Source: Ruegeria lacuscaerulensis
Lineage (GTDB): Bacteria; Pseudomonadota; Alphaproteobacteria; Rhodobacterales; Rhodobacteraceae
Assembly (NCBI RefSeq): GCF_013034685.1
Contig: NZ_WQGO01000001.1
Span: forward strand, 682,001 to 746,000
DNA length: 64,000 nucleotides
Reading direction: 5' to 3'
The notes beneath the pieces are model-generated. The model made no database searches. It had not been told where the DNA came from and saw only the letters and a program-made list of their open reading frames with translations. Below are positions 25,540-34,870 of the stretch, piece by piece. The translations under genes and the position numbers were made by a program. The stretch's first letter is position 1. The number at the start of each line of letters is the position of its first letter.

Positions 25540-26355
25540 TCAGAACAGCGGAGCCTGACCCCAGATATAAACGGCAAAGAAAAGGAACAGCCAGACGACG
25601 TCCACAAAGTGCCAGTACCAAGCGGCGGCCTCAAATCCCACGTGCTTTTCAGGTGTGAAATCGCCCTTCAGAGCTCGGATCAGGCAGACACTCAAGAAGA
25701 TCGTCCCGATGATCACATGCGCGCCGTGGAAACCGGTTGCCATGAAGAAGTTCGAATAGAACTGGTCGCCACCAAACTCCCAGCCCTCATGAGCCAGCAG
25801 CTCATAATATTCAAAGGCCTGCAGCGCGGTGAAGGCGATGCCCAGCACGATCCCAATCGCCAGACCCTGCACCAGCGCCTTGCGGTCGTTGTTGTGCACC
25901 AGCGCGTGGTGCGCCCATGTGATCGCGCAGCCCGACAGCAGCAGGACCAGCGTGTTGATCAGCGGCAGATGGAACGGGTCAACCGCATGAATATCCGGCT
26001 GGATATATTCGGTGCCGGCATAGTCGTACATCGGGTACATGCGATGTTTGAAGAACGACCAGAACCAGGCAAAAAAGAACATCACTTCGGACATCACGAA
26101 CAGGATGAAGCCATAGCGCAGGCCGATGCGCACCACCGGCGTGTGGTCGCCCGCGCGGCTTTCGGCCACCACTTCGGACCACCAGGCGAACATGGTGTAT
26201 AGAACGGCAACCAGACCCATCCAGAACATGAACGACGTGACGCCGTGCATCCACAGGACGGCTCCGAACAGCATCACAAAGCCGCCAACGGCGCCGATCA
26301 GCGGCCAGATCGACGGGGCCAGAATGTGATAATCGTGGTTTTTAGCGTGTGCCAT
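25540..26355 (-). CDS. ctaE: Cytochrome c oxidase subunit III
   Basis: Subunit III of the aa3-type terminal oxidase in the inner membrane. The 271-residue protein has seven hydrophobic segments, the N-terminal [16 protein letters not shown] and the conserved [18 protein letters not shown], with a C-terminal [14 protein letters not shown]. The start has GAGGGAC upstream. It is the last structural gene of the ctaC-ctaB-small gene-ctaG-ctaE block and is followed by a strong terminator. Subunit I (ctaD) is not in this window, as is common in Rhodobacteraceae. Confidence 0.97.
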   Translation of the reverse strand: MAHAKNHDYHILAPSIWPLIGAVGGFVMLFGAVLWMHGVTSFMFWMGLVAVLYTMFAWWSEVVAESRAGDHTPVVRIGLRYGFILFVMSEVMFFFAWFWSFFKHRMYPMYDYAGTEYIQPDIHAVDPFHLPLINTLVLLLSGCAITWAHHALVHNNDRKALVQGLAIGIVLGIAFTALQAFEYYELLAHEGWEFGGDQFYSNFFMATGFHGAHVIIGTIFLSVCLIRALKGDFTPEKHVGFEAAAWYWHFVDVVWLFLFFAVYIWGQAPLF

Positions 26356-26377
26356 CAGCGTCCCTCACCTAAAGGCA

Positions 26378-26953
26378 TTAGTTCGTGTTTGTATCAGCCT
26401 GCGCATCAAGGGCGGCATAGCCCTCGGGCAGGTCAATTTCGTAGAATGTATACGACAGCGTGATCGTATGCACATATTTCGCTTCCAGATCCTCGACCAT
26501 CTCAGGATCGACGAAAAAGCTTACCGGCATCTGAACCCGCTCGCCGGGCTGCAGGACCTGTTCTTCAAAGCAGAAACAGGCGATTTTCTGGAAATAGCCG
26601 CCGGCCGAATAGGGCGCGACATTGTAGGATGCCTGCCCCGCAATTGGTCGGTCCGTCGGGTTATAAGCCTCGTAAAAGGCCAACCCGTTCTCACCGATGC
26701 GTACTTCCATCTCACGTTCGACCGGTTTGAACTCCCACGCCATGTCCTTGGCCTTTGACGCGTCGAAGCGGACGGTGACGGTGCGGTCGAGAATATCCTC
26801 GGGCGCGGCTTCAGCCACACCTGTGGTGCCGCCAAACCCCGTGACGCGGCAGAACCAGTCATAAAACGGCACCGCAGCCCAGGCGAGGCTGCCCATCAGC
26901 ACCACGACGCCCACGGTTTGAACAACCGTCTTTTGAGGACCAGACAGCGCCAT
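26378..26953 (-). CDS. ctaG: Cytochrome c oxidase assembly protein CtaG (Cox11 type)
   Basis: Delivers copper to the CuB centre of subunit I. The 191-residue protein has one N-terminal transmembrane helix (about 12-30) and a periplasmic Cox11 domain with the copper-binding CFCF motif in KIACFCFEEQVLQPGE and the PVSFFVDPEM segment after it. The start overlaps the stop of the small membrane gene upstream (shared bases at 26953). It lies in the cta operon between that gene and ctaE. Confidence 0.96.
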   Translation of the reverse strand: MALSGPQKTVVQTVGVVVLMGSLAWAAVPFYDWFCRVTGFGGTTGVAEAAPEDILDRTVTVRFDASKAKDMAWEFKPVEREMEVRIGENGLAFYEAYNPTDRPIAGQASYNVAPYSAGGYFQKIACFCFEEQVLQPGERVQMPVSFFVDPEMVEDLEAKYVHTITLSYTFYEIDLPEGYAALDAQADTNTN

Positions 26954-27114
26954 CAGTTCTGTACCTCTTGCGTCGCCATGTTGAAATCGGTGCCCGAGAC
27001 TTTGACGATCGTCAGACCGAAAATGATCACGATGAACGCCGCCAGCGTCAGGCCTACGCCCAGATTGCGACTAAAACGACGTTCGTGCAGTTCGTGGCTT
27101 TTGCGCAGGCTCAT
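26953..27114 (-). CDS. Small single-span membrane protein of the cta operon
   Basis: A 53-residue protein: a charged N-terminus (MSLRKSHELHERRFSRN), one transmembrane helix (about 19-39, LTLAAFIVIIFGLTIV), and a short polar tail ending ATQEVQN. Its ATG overlaps the ctaB stop by four bases, and its TGA overlaps the ctaG ATG, so it is translated in a chain with both. A small gene in this slot is known in other alphaproteobacteria (CoxF-like, function unclear). The tight overlaps on both sides argue strongly that it is real. Confidence 0.88.
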   Translation of the reverse strand: MSLRKSHELHERRFSRNLGVGLTLAAFIVIIFGLTIVKVSGTDFNMATQEVQN

Positions 27115-28067
27115 GACCAGCCTCCCAGCCCATAGGGTTTCAGCAACGCCTCAATCAGAATCGCGCCGAAGTGCAGGAAAAGGTACAGCAGCGACAGTTT
27201 GAAGAACGACCGCTCAACCTTGAAATTATCCGCTTCCGAGTCGTCCTCGGTCCGGCGCGCAATTGCCCATGCGCCGCGCAGAAACAAGGCGTTCATCACT
27301 ATAGCCACGGTCAGGTAAACCGGACCGCCTATGCCCGAGAATGCCGTTCCAACAGCCAGCAGCGCCAGAAGACCGGTGTAAACCAGGATATGCCAGCGCG
27401 TCGCGCGGCGACCATGGGTCACGGTCAGCATCGGCACGCCTGCATCGTCATAGTCCGAGCGCATGAACAACGCCAACGCCCAGAAATGCGGCGGGGTCCA
27501 CATGAAAGTCAGGGCGAACATCAGCCAAGGCTCAATCGACATTGTGCCCGTGGCCGCGACCCACCCGATGACCGGCGGGAAGGCTCCTGCCGCGCCACCG
27601 ATCACGATGTTCTGAGGCGTCGAACGTTTCAGCCACATCGTATAGACGACGACGTAGAAGAAGATGGTGAACGCCAGAAACGCACCAGCAAACCAGTTGG
27701 TCGCCAGCCCCAGCATGATCACCGACAGGCCCGACAGCGCCAATCCCAACGACAGCGCTTCGCCTTCCTGCACTTTACCCGCCGGAATCGGTCGACCCTT
27801 GGTGCGTTTCATCACCCGATCAATATCCGCATCCCACCACATGTTCAGCGCGCCAGACGCGCCGCCGCCGATGGCGATGAAAAGAATGGCACAGAACCCG
27901 ACAAAAGGATGCACCGGCACCGGTGCTGCCAGCAGACCCACCAAGGCCGTGAACACGACCAGTGACATCACGCGCGGCTTCAGCAGGGCGAAATAATCGC
28001 CAAAGCTGGCCTCATCCGCGTGCGCCGAGGCGGTCACTTGGCTGGCATTGATGCTTGCGTCGCTCAT
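27111..28067 (-). CDS. ctaB: Protoheme IX farnesyltransferase (heme O synthase)
   Basis: Adds a farnesyl chain to heme b to make heme o, the precursor of heme a. The 318-residue UbiA-family membrane protein shows the first aspartate-rich motif in NMWWDADIDRVMKRTKGRP and the second near MRSDYDDAGVPMLTV, with about nine hydrophobic segments. It lies between ctaC and the small membrane gene in the oxidase operon, 73 bases after ctaC, and overlaps the small gene by four bases. Confidence 0.96.
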   Translation of the reverse strand: MSDASINASQVTASAHADEASFGDYFALLKPRVMSLVVFTALVGLLAAPVPVHPFVGFCAILFIAIGGGASGALNMWWDADIDRVMKRTKGRPIPAGKVQEGEALSLGLALSGLSVIMLGLATNWFAGAFLAFTIFFYVVVYTMWLKRSTPQNIVIGGAAGAFPPVIGWVAATGTMSIEPWLMFALTFMWTPPHFWALALFMRSDYDDAGVPMLTVTHGRRATRWHILVYTGLLALLAVGTAFSGIGGPVYLTVAIVMNALFLRGAWAIARRTEDDSEADNFKVERSFFKLSLLYLFLHFGAILIEALLKPYGLGGWS

Positions 28068-28140
28068 GTCCGGTCCTTTGGGGGCAAAAGCTGCGCGATC
28101 CCCGCGCAGCCCACTTGTCTAAACCTAGGCCGCAAAGGGC

Positions 28141-29052
28141 TTAGTTCGAGGCAACCTGATAGGTGGCAGGCTGACCTGCATACTCTTCCAGAGCACCTCG
28201 CAGCCATTCCTCATAGGCTTCTTCGCTGACCACTTTGACGGTGATCGGCATATAGGCGTGGTCCTTACCGCACAGTTCCGAACACTGTCCGAAATACACA
28301 CCTTCTTTGTCGGCCTGGAACCACAGCTCGGCCAGACGACCGGGCACACCGTCCTGCTTCACGCCAAAGGACGGGATGGTCCACGAATGGATCACGTCGG
28401 ACGCGGTGACCTGCATAACTATGACCTTGCCCACGGGCACGACAACAGCGGTGTCGGTGGCCAGCAGCCACTCATCATCGCTGTAACCGGCATCTGCCAG
28501 CTTGGCGCGCATTGCATCATCCAGAACAAACGGGGTCACATCGGCATCCGCCGGGCGTGCACCTTCATCCAGCGTGGCCGGATGGCCCAGCAGGTAGCTG
28601 TCGAATGCAAAGTCGTGGTCGACATATTCGTAGGTCCAGTACCATTGGTTGCCGACAACCTTGATCACCACGTCGCCTTCGGGAATTTCCTGCTGTTTGA
28701 ACAGAACCGGCAGCGAGAATGCACCGATAAAGACCAGAATCAGGATCGGGCCCAGCGTCCACGCGATCTCAACCGGGGTATAGTGCGAGAACCGCGCAGG
28801 TTCAGGGTTCGAGCGTTCATTGTAGCGCACGATGCAATAGATCAGCAGACCAGCCACGAACAGACAGATCGCGGTGATGATCACCAGAATCATCCCGTCC
28901 AGCCGCTGAATTCCGGTGGCCAGCTCGGTCACGGCGGGCTGGAAGCCCATACCACCATCAACCGGTTTGCCAATAATCTCAAGCTCCTGAGCCATGGCCG
29001 GAAGGCTGGAGAGGGCTGTCAAAAAGCCCGAAAGCATCAAAGCATTCTTCAT
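28141..29052 (-). CDS. ctaC: Cytochrome c oxidase subunit II
   Basis: Subunit II of aa3-type oxidase, which accepts electrons from cytochrome c at its CuA site. I start at ATG 29052 (303 residues), with AGGACAG upstream, giving a signal peptide (cleaved near AMAQ, residue 22), then two transmembrane helices (about 55-76 and 94-115). The CuA site is in the C-terminal cupredoxin domain: [11 protein letters not shown], and [15 protein letters not shown] with two cysteines, a histidine and a methionine. It heads the cta operon and is divergent from tldD across a region with an FNR-type palindrome. Confidence 0.97.
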   Translation of the reverse strand: MKNALMLSGFLTALSSLPAMAQELEIIGKPVDGGMGFQPAVTELATGIQRLDGMILVIITAICLFVAGLLIYCIVRYNERSNPEPARFSHYTPVEIAWTLGPILILVFIGAFSLPVLFKQQEIPEGDVVIKVVGNQWYWTYEYVDHDFAFDSYLLGHPATLDEGARPADADVTPFVLDDAMRAKLADAGYSDDEWLLATDTAVVVPVGKVIVMQVTASDVIHSWTIPSFGVKQDGVPGRLAELWFQADKEGVYFGQCSELCGKDHAYMPITVKVVSEEAYEEWLRGALEEYAGQPATYQVASN

Positions 29053-29194
29053 GTTCTGTCCTGATCGTTTGATCTTTGCGTCCCTGGCGAAAAGGTGTGA
29101 ATCGGTCGCACCTCTCCCGTTGTCTTTAGCCGCGTTAAAAACCATATTCCTGCGGGTAGATAAAGCAAAATGCTTGCGTCAAACAGACGCTATT

Positions 29195-29210
29195 TTTGAT
29201 CTGGATCAAA
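29195..29210. promoter_or_regulatory. FNR/FnrL-type binding site between ctaC and tldD
   Basis: TTTGATCTGGATCAAA contains TTGAT-CTGG-ATCAA, a perfect match to the FNR family consensus TTGATnnnnATCAA. It lies 143 bases upstream of the ctaC start and 19 bases upstream of the tldD start. Oxygen-responsive FnrL control of the oxidase operon, tldD, or both is the likely role. A second, weaker dyad GCGTC-AAACA-GACGC lies at 29176-29190. Confidence 0.75.
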
Positions 29211-29228
29211 CCCGAAAGGTCCCAAGTG

Positions 29229-30650
29229 ATGCCCAACGACCCGTTTCGCCCGTTTGAAAGCGTTCTTCCACAGGACGAAGCCCTTGCGGTCCTTCAATCT
29301 GCCACCGCCGGGGCCGAGGACGGAGAGCTGTTTGTCGAGCGTCGCAAATCCGAAGCGTTGGTCTTTGATGACGGTCGGCTAAAGACTGCGTCTTATGACG
29401 CGTCCGAAGGGTTCGGCCTGCGGGCGGTGCAAGGCGAAGTGGCTGGGTACGCGCATTCCACCGATGTTTCGATCGGCGCTTTGAAACGAGCCGCCGAAAC
29501 CGCGCGTTTGGCGGTTGGGGATGGCGGAGGAACGCTGGCGGACGCTCCGCGCGCTACGAACACGCGACTTTATACGGATGAGGATCCAATAGAATCCGCC
29601 AGTTTTCCGGTCAAAATCGAAACCCTGCGCGAGATCGATGCGTTTGCCCGCGATCTGGACCCTCGGGTCGTACAAGTCAGCGCAACCATCGCTGCCGCTG
29701 TGCAGGAGGTTGAGATTCTCCGCCCCGATGGCGTGCTGGTACGCGATGTGCGACCGATGACGCGGCTGAACATCTCGGTGATTGTCGAGCAGAACGGCCG
29801 CCGCGAAAGCGGCTCGGCCGGTGGGGGCGGTCGTGTTGGGTTGGATGGGCTGATCGCTCCGGCAGACTGGCAGGACAAGGCGCAAGAGGCGTTGCGGATT
29901 GCGCTGGTCAACCTCGACGCCATCCCCGCCCCGGCCGGTGTGATGGAGGTCGCGCTTGGCCCTGGCTGGCCCGGCATTCTGCTGCACGAAGCCATCGGTC
30001 ATGGGTTGGAAGGTGACTTCAACCGCAAGGGCAGTTCCGCCTTTGCCGGGCTCATGGGCCAGCGAATCGCATCCAAAGGCGTGACCGTGGTAGATGATGG
30101 CACGATCCCGGATCGGCGCGGCTCGATCTCGGTCGATGATGAGGGCACGCCCAGTTCGCGCACGGTTTTGATCGAGGATGGCATCCTGACCGGCTACATG
30201 CAGGACCGCCAGAACGCGCGTCTTATGGGGGTTGCCCCTACCGGGAATGGCCGTCGTCAAAGCTATGCTCACAAACCAATGCCGCGCATGACCAATACTG
30301 TTATGCTGGGTGGCGACGCCGACCCGGCATCCTTAGTCGCTGACATCAAGGACGGTATCTGGGCGGTCGGGTTTGGCGGTGGTCAGGTGGACATCACCAA
30401 TGGCAAATTCGTCTTCTCGTGCACCGAGGCTTACCGTGTCGAAAACGGCAAAATCGGCGCACCGGTGAAAGGGGCCACGTTGATTGGCGATGGCCCGTCC
30501 GCGCTGAACCGTATTCGTGGCGTTGGCAATGACATGGCGCTGGATCCCGGCATGGGCACCTGCGGCAAGGACGGTCAATGGGTGCCCGTTGGCGTTGGCC
30601 AACCTACCGTTCTGATGGACGGCCTGACCGTGGGCGGATCGGCGGCCTAA
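29229..30650 (+). CDS. tldD: Metalloprotease TldD
   Basis: Subunit of the TldD/TldE zinc protease that matures modified peptides and degrades some antitoxins. The 473-residue protein starts at ATG 29229, with AAAGG upstream. The metal-binding signature HEAIGHGLEGDFNRKG is in the middle, and GKFVFSCTEAYRVENGKI lies near the C-terminus as usual for TldD. No tldE (pmbA) is adjacent. It is divergent from ctaC with an FNR-type palindrome 19 bases upstream of its start. Confidence 0.96.
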   Translation: MPNDPFRPFESVLPQDEALAVLQSATAGAEDGELFVERRKSEALVFDDGRLKTASYDASEGFGLRAVQGEVAGYAHSTDVSIGALKRAAETARLAVGDGGGTLADAPRATNTRLYTDEDPIESASFPVKIETLREIDAFARDLDPRVVQVSATIAAAVQEVEILRPDGVLVRDVRPMTRLNISVIVEQNGRRESGSAGGGGRVGLDGLIAPADWQDKAQEALRIALVNLDAIPAPAGVMEVALGPGWPGILLHEAIGHGLEGDFNRKGSSAFAGLMGQRIASKGVTVVDDGTIPDRRGSISVDDEGTPSSRTVLIEDGILTGYMQDRQNARLMGVAPTGNGRRQSYAHKPMPRMTNTVMLGGDADPASLVADIKDGIWAVGFGGGQVDITNGKFVFSCTEAYRVENGKIGAPVKGATLIGDGPSALNRIRGVGNDMALDPGMGTCGKDGQWVPVGVGQPTVLMDGLTVGGSAA

Positions 30651-30675
30651 GTTAGAATCGTGGCTCATCTGTTGG

Positions 30676-30697
30676 GGCGCAGGGTTAACACTGCGCC
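30676..30697 (+). other. Hairpin downstream of tldD
   Basis: GGCGCAG (30676-30682) pairs with CTGCGCC (30691-30697) around an 8-base loop, 26 bases after the tldD stop. No T-run follows directly, so it may be a 3'-end stabiliser rather than a full terminator. Confidence 0.4.
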
Positions 30698-30745
30698 TCA
30701 AATCCTACGCATAGATTTGGGCAATATCTGGTTGGCCCTATTGTT

Positions 30746-30768
30746 GCGAAAAAATATTTTCGCTATTT
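30746..30768 (+). terminator. AT-rich hairpin with T-run, possible tldD terminator
   Basis: GCGAAAA-AATA-TTTTCGC (30746-30763) is a perfect 7-base-pair hairpin followed by TATTTTT. It lies 96 bases after the tldD stop and before dprA. The stem is weak, so it could also be an operator for dprA. Confidence 0.4.
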
Positions 30769-30889
30769 TTCAACACACTAACCATTGTCACGAGATCAAA
30801 TCGCAAAAATACCGGAAAAATTTGACAGGATTCAGAAGCTGTTAACCCCTACAGTCGTAAACCAGTTCTGCAATCAGGCGGAGCAACGG

Positions 30890-32017
30890 ATGACCGAAGA
30901 GCAGCTTTCTTCCTATCACCCCACACTCCCACCCACCACGGAAGAGGATCGGTTTTCCTGGCTTCGTCTGTTGCGCTCTCGCAAAGTTGGTCCGGCGACG
31001 TTTCGTCGGCTGCTGCGGGAACATGGCTCAGCGCAGAATGCGCTGGCTGCGCTGCCCGAAATGGCACGCGCTGCCGGTATTGAAGGGTATGAAACGTGCC
31101 CGCCCGGCGTGATTGAGGCGGAACTCAAGGCCGCAAAAGCTGCCAAAGCGCAGCTTTTGTGCCTTGGGTCCGCCGACTTTCCCAACGCTTTGAACGATCT
31201 CAATGATGCCCCACCGATGCTGTGGGCCATCGGCGACGTGTCGATATTGCACCGCCCAGCAGTGGCGATGGTTGGCGCGCGCAATTGCTCGTCACTCGGC
31301 GCGCGGATGGCGCGGGGGCTGGCGACGGATCTGGGCAAACAGGGACATGTCATCGTCTCTGGCCTGGCACGCGGGATCGACACCGCAGCGCATATGGCCG
31401 CTTTGGACACAGGTACTGTTGCCGTGATGGCCGGTGGCGTCGATGTGATCTACCCTGCCGAGAATACTGATCTCGCCCATAAAATCGCCGAATCCGGGTT
31501 GCGTGTATCGGAACAGCCCATGGGCGTAACACCGCAAGCCCGGCATTTTCCGCGCCGCAACCGGATCATCTCGGGGCTGGCGCAGGCGGTCGTCGTGGTC
31601 GAAGCCGCCGCAAAATCCGGCAGCCTGATCACGGCGCGGGATGCGCTGGATCAGGGGCGTGAGGTTTTGGCCGTTCCCGGCCATCCCTTTGATGCCCGCG
31701 CCGCCGGATGCAACCTGTTGATCCGCGATGGGGCGACTTTGGTTCGCTCGGCCGAAGACGTGATCGAAGCCCTGCCCCAGCGTGACCTGATCACAGCTAC
31801 TCGGCCGCAGCTTACCCCAACAATCACAAAGCCAAACCCGCCTACCGCCTTGCACAAGGCGATTCTGACCCGCCTCGGTCCCTCACCAATTGCCGAGGAT
31901 CAGTTGATCCGTGACATCGCCGCCTCGGCGGGCGAAATCGGCCCCGCACTTGTGGATCTTGAGCTGGAAGGGCGTATCCAACGTCAACCGGGCGGGTTGC
32001 TGTCTCTTTCGGCTTGA
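30890..32017 (+). CDS. dprA: DNA processing protein DprA
   Basis: Loads RecA onto single-stranded DNA taken up during transformation. The 375-residue protein starts at ATG 30890, with GGAG seven bases upstream. Order of parts: an N-terminal SAM-like segment (about 15-75), a Rossmann-like DprA domain with VGARNCSSLGARMARGLA and IVSGLARGIDTAAHMAAL, the FPRRNRIISGLAQAV signature, and a C-terminal winged-helix region (about 315-375). Length and domains are complete, so it should be functional. Other competence genes are not in the window. topA follows on the same strand. Confidence 0.95.
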   Translation: MTEEQLSSYHPTLPPTTEEDRFSWLRLLRSRKVGPATFRRLLREHGSAQNALAALPEMARAAGIEGYETCPPGVIEAELKAAKAAKAQLLCLGSADFPNALNDLNDAPPMLWAIGDVSILHRPAVAMVGARNCSSLGARMARGLATDLGKQGHVIVSGLARGIDTAAHMAALDTGTVAVMAGGVDVIYPAENTDLAHKIAESGLRVSEQPMGVTPQARHFPRRNRIISGLAQAVVVVEAAAKSGSLITARDALDQGREVLAVPGHPFDARAAGCNLLIRDGATLVRSAEDVIEALPQRDLITATRPQLTPTITKPNPPTALHKAILTRLGPSPIAEDQLIRDIAASAGEIGPALVDLELEGRIQRQPGGLLSLSA

Positions 32018-32081
32018 GGGCCCTTTTTTCACTCGTATCGTTTTGAAATCACCCCCAAATTCCCATGACCAAAGGAACGCA

Positions 32082-32110
32082 TTGACAATTCGCTCTTGCC
32101 CTACACATTT
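32082..32110 (+). promoter_or_regulatory. Possible topA promoter
   Basis: TTGACA (32082-32087), a perfect -35 hexamer, is followed 17 bases later by ACATTT (32105-32110), a poor -10. It lies 50 bases before the topA start. The -35 match is the main support. Confidence 0.4.
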
Positions 32111-32159
32111 TGCACCATCATAGAAGGCGCCATATTCGTCGAGCGAGGTTTTCCCCTAA

Positions 32160-34778
32160 ATGCCTGTAGTTGTTGTAGAATCCCCTGCCAAGGCCAAAAC
32201 GATCAACAAATACCTTGGCCCCGACTACACGGTTCTGGCGTCTTATGGCCATGTGCGCGACCTGCCACCCAAGGACGGATCGGTCGATCCCGAACACGAA
32301 TTCGAGATGAAGTGGGAGGTCGGCAATGACAGCCGCAAGCATGTCAAGGCCATCGCCGACGCCTTGAAAGAAGACAACGCCCTGATCCTCGCCACTGACC
32401 CCGATCGCGAGGGCGAGGCGATCAGCTGGCACCTGCAAGAGGCGCTGACCAAGCGCCGTTCGATCAAGAAGGACACGCCCGTCAGCCGCGTGACCTTCAA
32501 CGCCATCACCAAGGACGCCGTGACCGAGGCGATGCAGAATCCGCGTCAGGTCGATATGCCTCTCGTCGAAGCCTATCTGGCACGCCGCGCGCTGGACTAT
32601 CTGGTGGGGTTCAACTTGTCCCCTGTCCTGTGGCGCAAGCTGCCCGGGGCGAAGTCGGCAGGTCGCGTGCAATCAGTCTGTCTGCGCCTGATCGTCGAGC
32701 GCGAGATGGAGATAGAGGCGTTCAAGCCGGTCGAATACTGGTCGGTCAAAGCGCTGTTCGAAACCCCACGCGGCCAAACTTATGAGGCGCGTCTGGTCAC
32801 TCTGGCCGGGAACAAGCTGGACAAGCATGACCTGAAAAACGCCACGCAGGCCGAACTGGCGGTGCAGGCGATCACCAGCCGCGCACTCAGCGTTACCTCC
32901 GTCGAGGCGAAGCCTGCGGCGCGCAACCCGTCGGCCCCATTCATGACCTCGACCCTGCAGCAGGAGGCCAGCCGCAAGTTCGGCATGGGTGCGCGCCATG
33001 CAATGCAGGTGGCGCAGCGACTGTATGAGGCGGGCTACATCACCTATATGCGGACCGACGGTATCGACATGGCCCCCGAGGCCGTGGCCGCCGCGCGCGA
33101 TGCCATCTCTGACCGCTATGGCAAGGAATACGTGCCGGACAGCCCGCGCATCTACAAGAACAAGGCCAAGAACGCGCAAGAAGCCCACGAGTGTATCCGT
33201 CCCACGGATATGTCGCGCGATGCCAGCGACCTGAAGGTCACGGATGAGGATCAGCGCAAGCTGTATGACCTGATCTGGAAGCGCACGATTGCCTGTCAGA
33301 TGGCCGCGGCACGGCTGGAACGCACCACGGTCGAGATCGGCAGCGATGACGGCCAAGTCGGTTTGCGTGCCACCGGTCAGGTGGTCATGTTCGACGGCTT
33401 CATGCGCGTCTATGAAGAAGGCCGCGACGACGTTGCCGATGACGACGATAAACGCCTGCCGCAGATCATGCAGGGCGATCCGGCGCGGTTCGCCAAGACC
33501 TCGTTTAAGGATCAGTTCTCGAAAGCCGAGGACAAGGCCGCAGTTCTGTCCGACAATGAGGCCGTTCTGGCCCTGCAACACCATACCCAACCACCCCCAC
33601 GCTATACCGAGGCCACGCTGGTCAAACGCATGGAAGAGCTAGGGATCGGGCGTCCGTCAACCTATGCCTCGATCGTGACCACGATTCAGGACCGCGAATA
33701 TGTGCGCAAGGATAAGAACAGGCTGATCCCCGAAGAAAAAGGCCGGATTGTCACGATCTTTTTGCTGAACTTCTTCCGTCAGTACGTGGGCTATGAGTTC
33801 ACCGCCAATCTGGAAGGCGAGTTGGACGATGTCAGCGCTGGCGAACGTGACTACAAAGACCTGTTGGGCAAGTTCTGGCGCGATTTCTCAGCCGCGATTG
33901 GGGAGACGTCCGAGCTACGGATTTCCGAAGTACTGGACAAGTTGGATGAAGCGCTGGCACCCCAGCTGTATCCGCCGCGCGAAGACGGCTCCGACCCCCG
34001 CGTTTGCCCGAAATGCGGCTTGGGGCAACTGCACTTGAAAACCTCGCGCACCGGCGGGTTTGTCGGCTGCGGCAACTACCCCGAATGCACCTATACCCGC
34101 CCCATCGCGGGCGAAGGGGCTGAGGGCGATGAACGCCTGCTGGGCGAAGATGCGGGCGATGAGATTTGGCTGAAATCCGGCCGGTTCGGGCCTTACGTCC
34201 AGCGCGGCGAGCCAACGCCCGAGAACAAGAAACCCCCGCGTGCGTCCCTGCCCCGTGGGTGGAGCAAGGATGACATGGATCTGGACAAGGCGCTGACGCT
34301 GCTGTCCTTGCCCCGCCAGATCGGCGAACACCCCGAGGGCGGCATGATCAGCACGAATTTCGGACGGTTCGGGCCCTATATCATGCACCAGATGCCGGAA
34401 GAGACGAAGCCGGTATATGCCAACCTCAAAGACCCCAATGACGTCTTTGAAATCGGCATGAACCGCGCGGTCGAGATGTTGGCCGAAAAGCGCGCCAATC
34501 CGGGCCGTGGACGCCGGGCGGCGGCAAAACCGCTTAAGGAGTTGGGCGATCACCCCGATGGCGGCGCGATGCAGGTGTTGGATGGACGCTATGGGCCATA
34601 TGTCAAATGGGAAAAGGTCAACGCGACCATCCCCAAGGATATCAAGCCCGAGGACGTGACGCAGGAAATGGCCATCGAACTGGTCAACGAGCGCGCTACC
34701 AAGAAAGGCACCAAAAAGAAAGCTGCCCCCAAGAAGAAAGCCGCAGCGAAGAAGACAGCCAAAAAGGCGGCCTCATAG
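32160..34778 (+). CDS. topA: DNA topoisomerase I
   Basis: Type IA topoisomerase that relaxes negative supercoils. The 872-residue protein begins with the Toprim domain (VVVESPAKAKTI, metal triad near LATDPDREGEA, 77-86). The catalytic tyrosine is Y296 in ITYMRTDG; the family form YMRTDS has glycine here, common in alphaproteobacteria as I recall. One four-cysteine zinc finger (CPKCG ... CGNYPEC) lies near 620-645, followed by repeated C-terminal GRFGPYV-type modules and a lysine/alanine-rich tail that probably binds DNA. It has the full length of the family. Confidence 0.97.
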   Translation: MPVVVVESPAKAKTINKYLGPDYTVLASYGHVRDLPPKDGSVDPEHEFEMKWEVGNDSRKHVKAIADALKEDNALILATDPDREGEAISWHLQEALTKRRSIKKDTPVSRVTFNAITKDAVTEAMQNPRQVDMPLVEAYLARRALDYLVGFNLSPVLWRKLPGAKSAGRVQSVCLRLIVEREMEIEAFKPVEYWSVKALFETPRGQTYEARLVTLAGNKLDKHDLKNATQAELAVQAITSRALSVTSVEAKPAARNPSAPFMTSTLQQEASRKFGMGARHAMQVAQRLYEAGYITYMRTDGIDMAPEAVAAARDAISDRYGKEYVPDSPRIYKNKAKNAQEAHECIRPTDMSRDASDLKVTDEDQRKLYDLIWKRTIACQMAAARLERTTVEIGSDDGQVGLRATGQVVMFDGFMRVYEEGRDDVADDDDKRLPQIMQGDPARFAKTSFKDQFSKAEDKAAVLSDNEAVLALQHHTQPPPRYTEATLVKRMEELGIGRPSTYASIVTTIQDREYVRKDKNRLIPEEKGRIVTIFLLNFFRQYVGYEFTANLEGELDDVSAGERDYKDLLGKFWRDFSAAIGETSELRISEVLDKLDEALAPQLYPPREDGSDPRVCPKCGLGQLHLKTSRTGGFVGCGNYPECTYTRPIAGEGAEGDERLLGEDAGDEIWLKSGRFGPYVQRGEPTPENKKPPRASLPRGWSKDDMDLDKALTLLSLPRQIGEHPEGGMISTNFGRFGPYIMHQMPEETKPVYANLKDPNDVFEIGMNRAVEMLAEKRANPGRGRRAAAKPLKELGDHPDGGAMQVLDGRYGPYVKWEKVNATIPKDIKPEDVTQEMAIELVNERATKKGTKKKAAPKKKAAAKKTAKKAAS

Positions 34779-34870
34779 GTAGAAATACCACCACCCTGTT
34801 GGATTCGTTGACTTCCCCGTGACGTGGCGGCACAACCTGCCCATCACCATGTCATTGGGGGAGTTTTTTC

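Noticed and set aside
32673..33590. 305-codon minus-strand frame in topA
   Set aside because: Shadow of topA, no conserved motif.
34690..34778. Lys/Ala-rich repeated sequence as a DNA repeat
   Set aside because: It is the coding sequence of the basic TopA tail; the repetition comes from amino acid composition.
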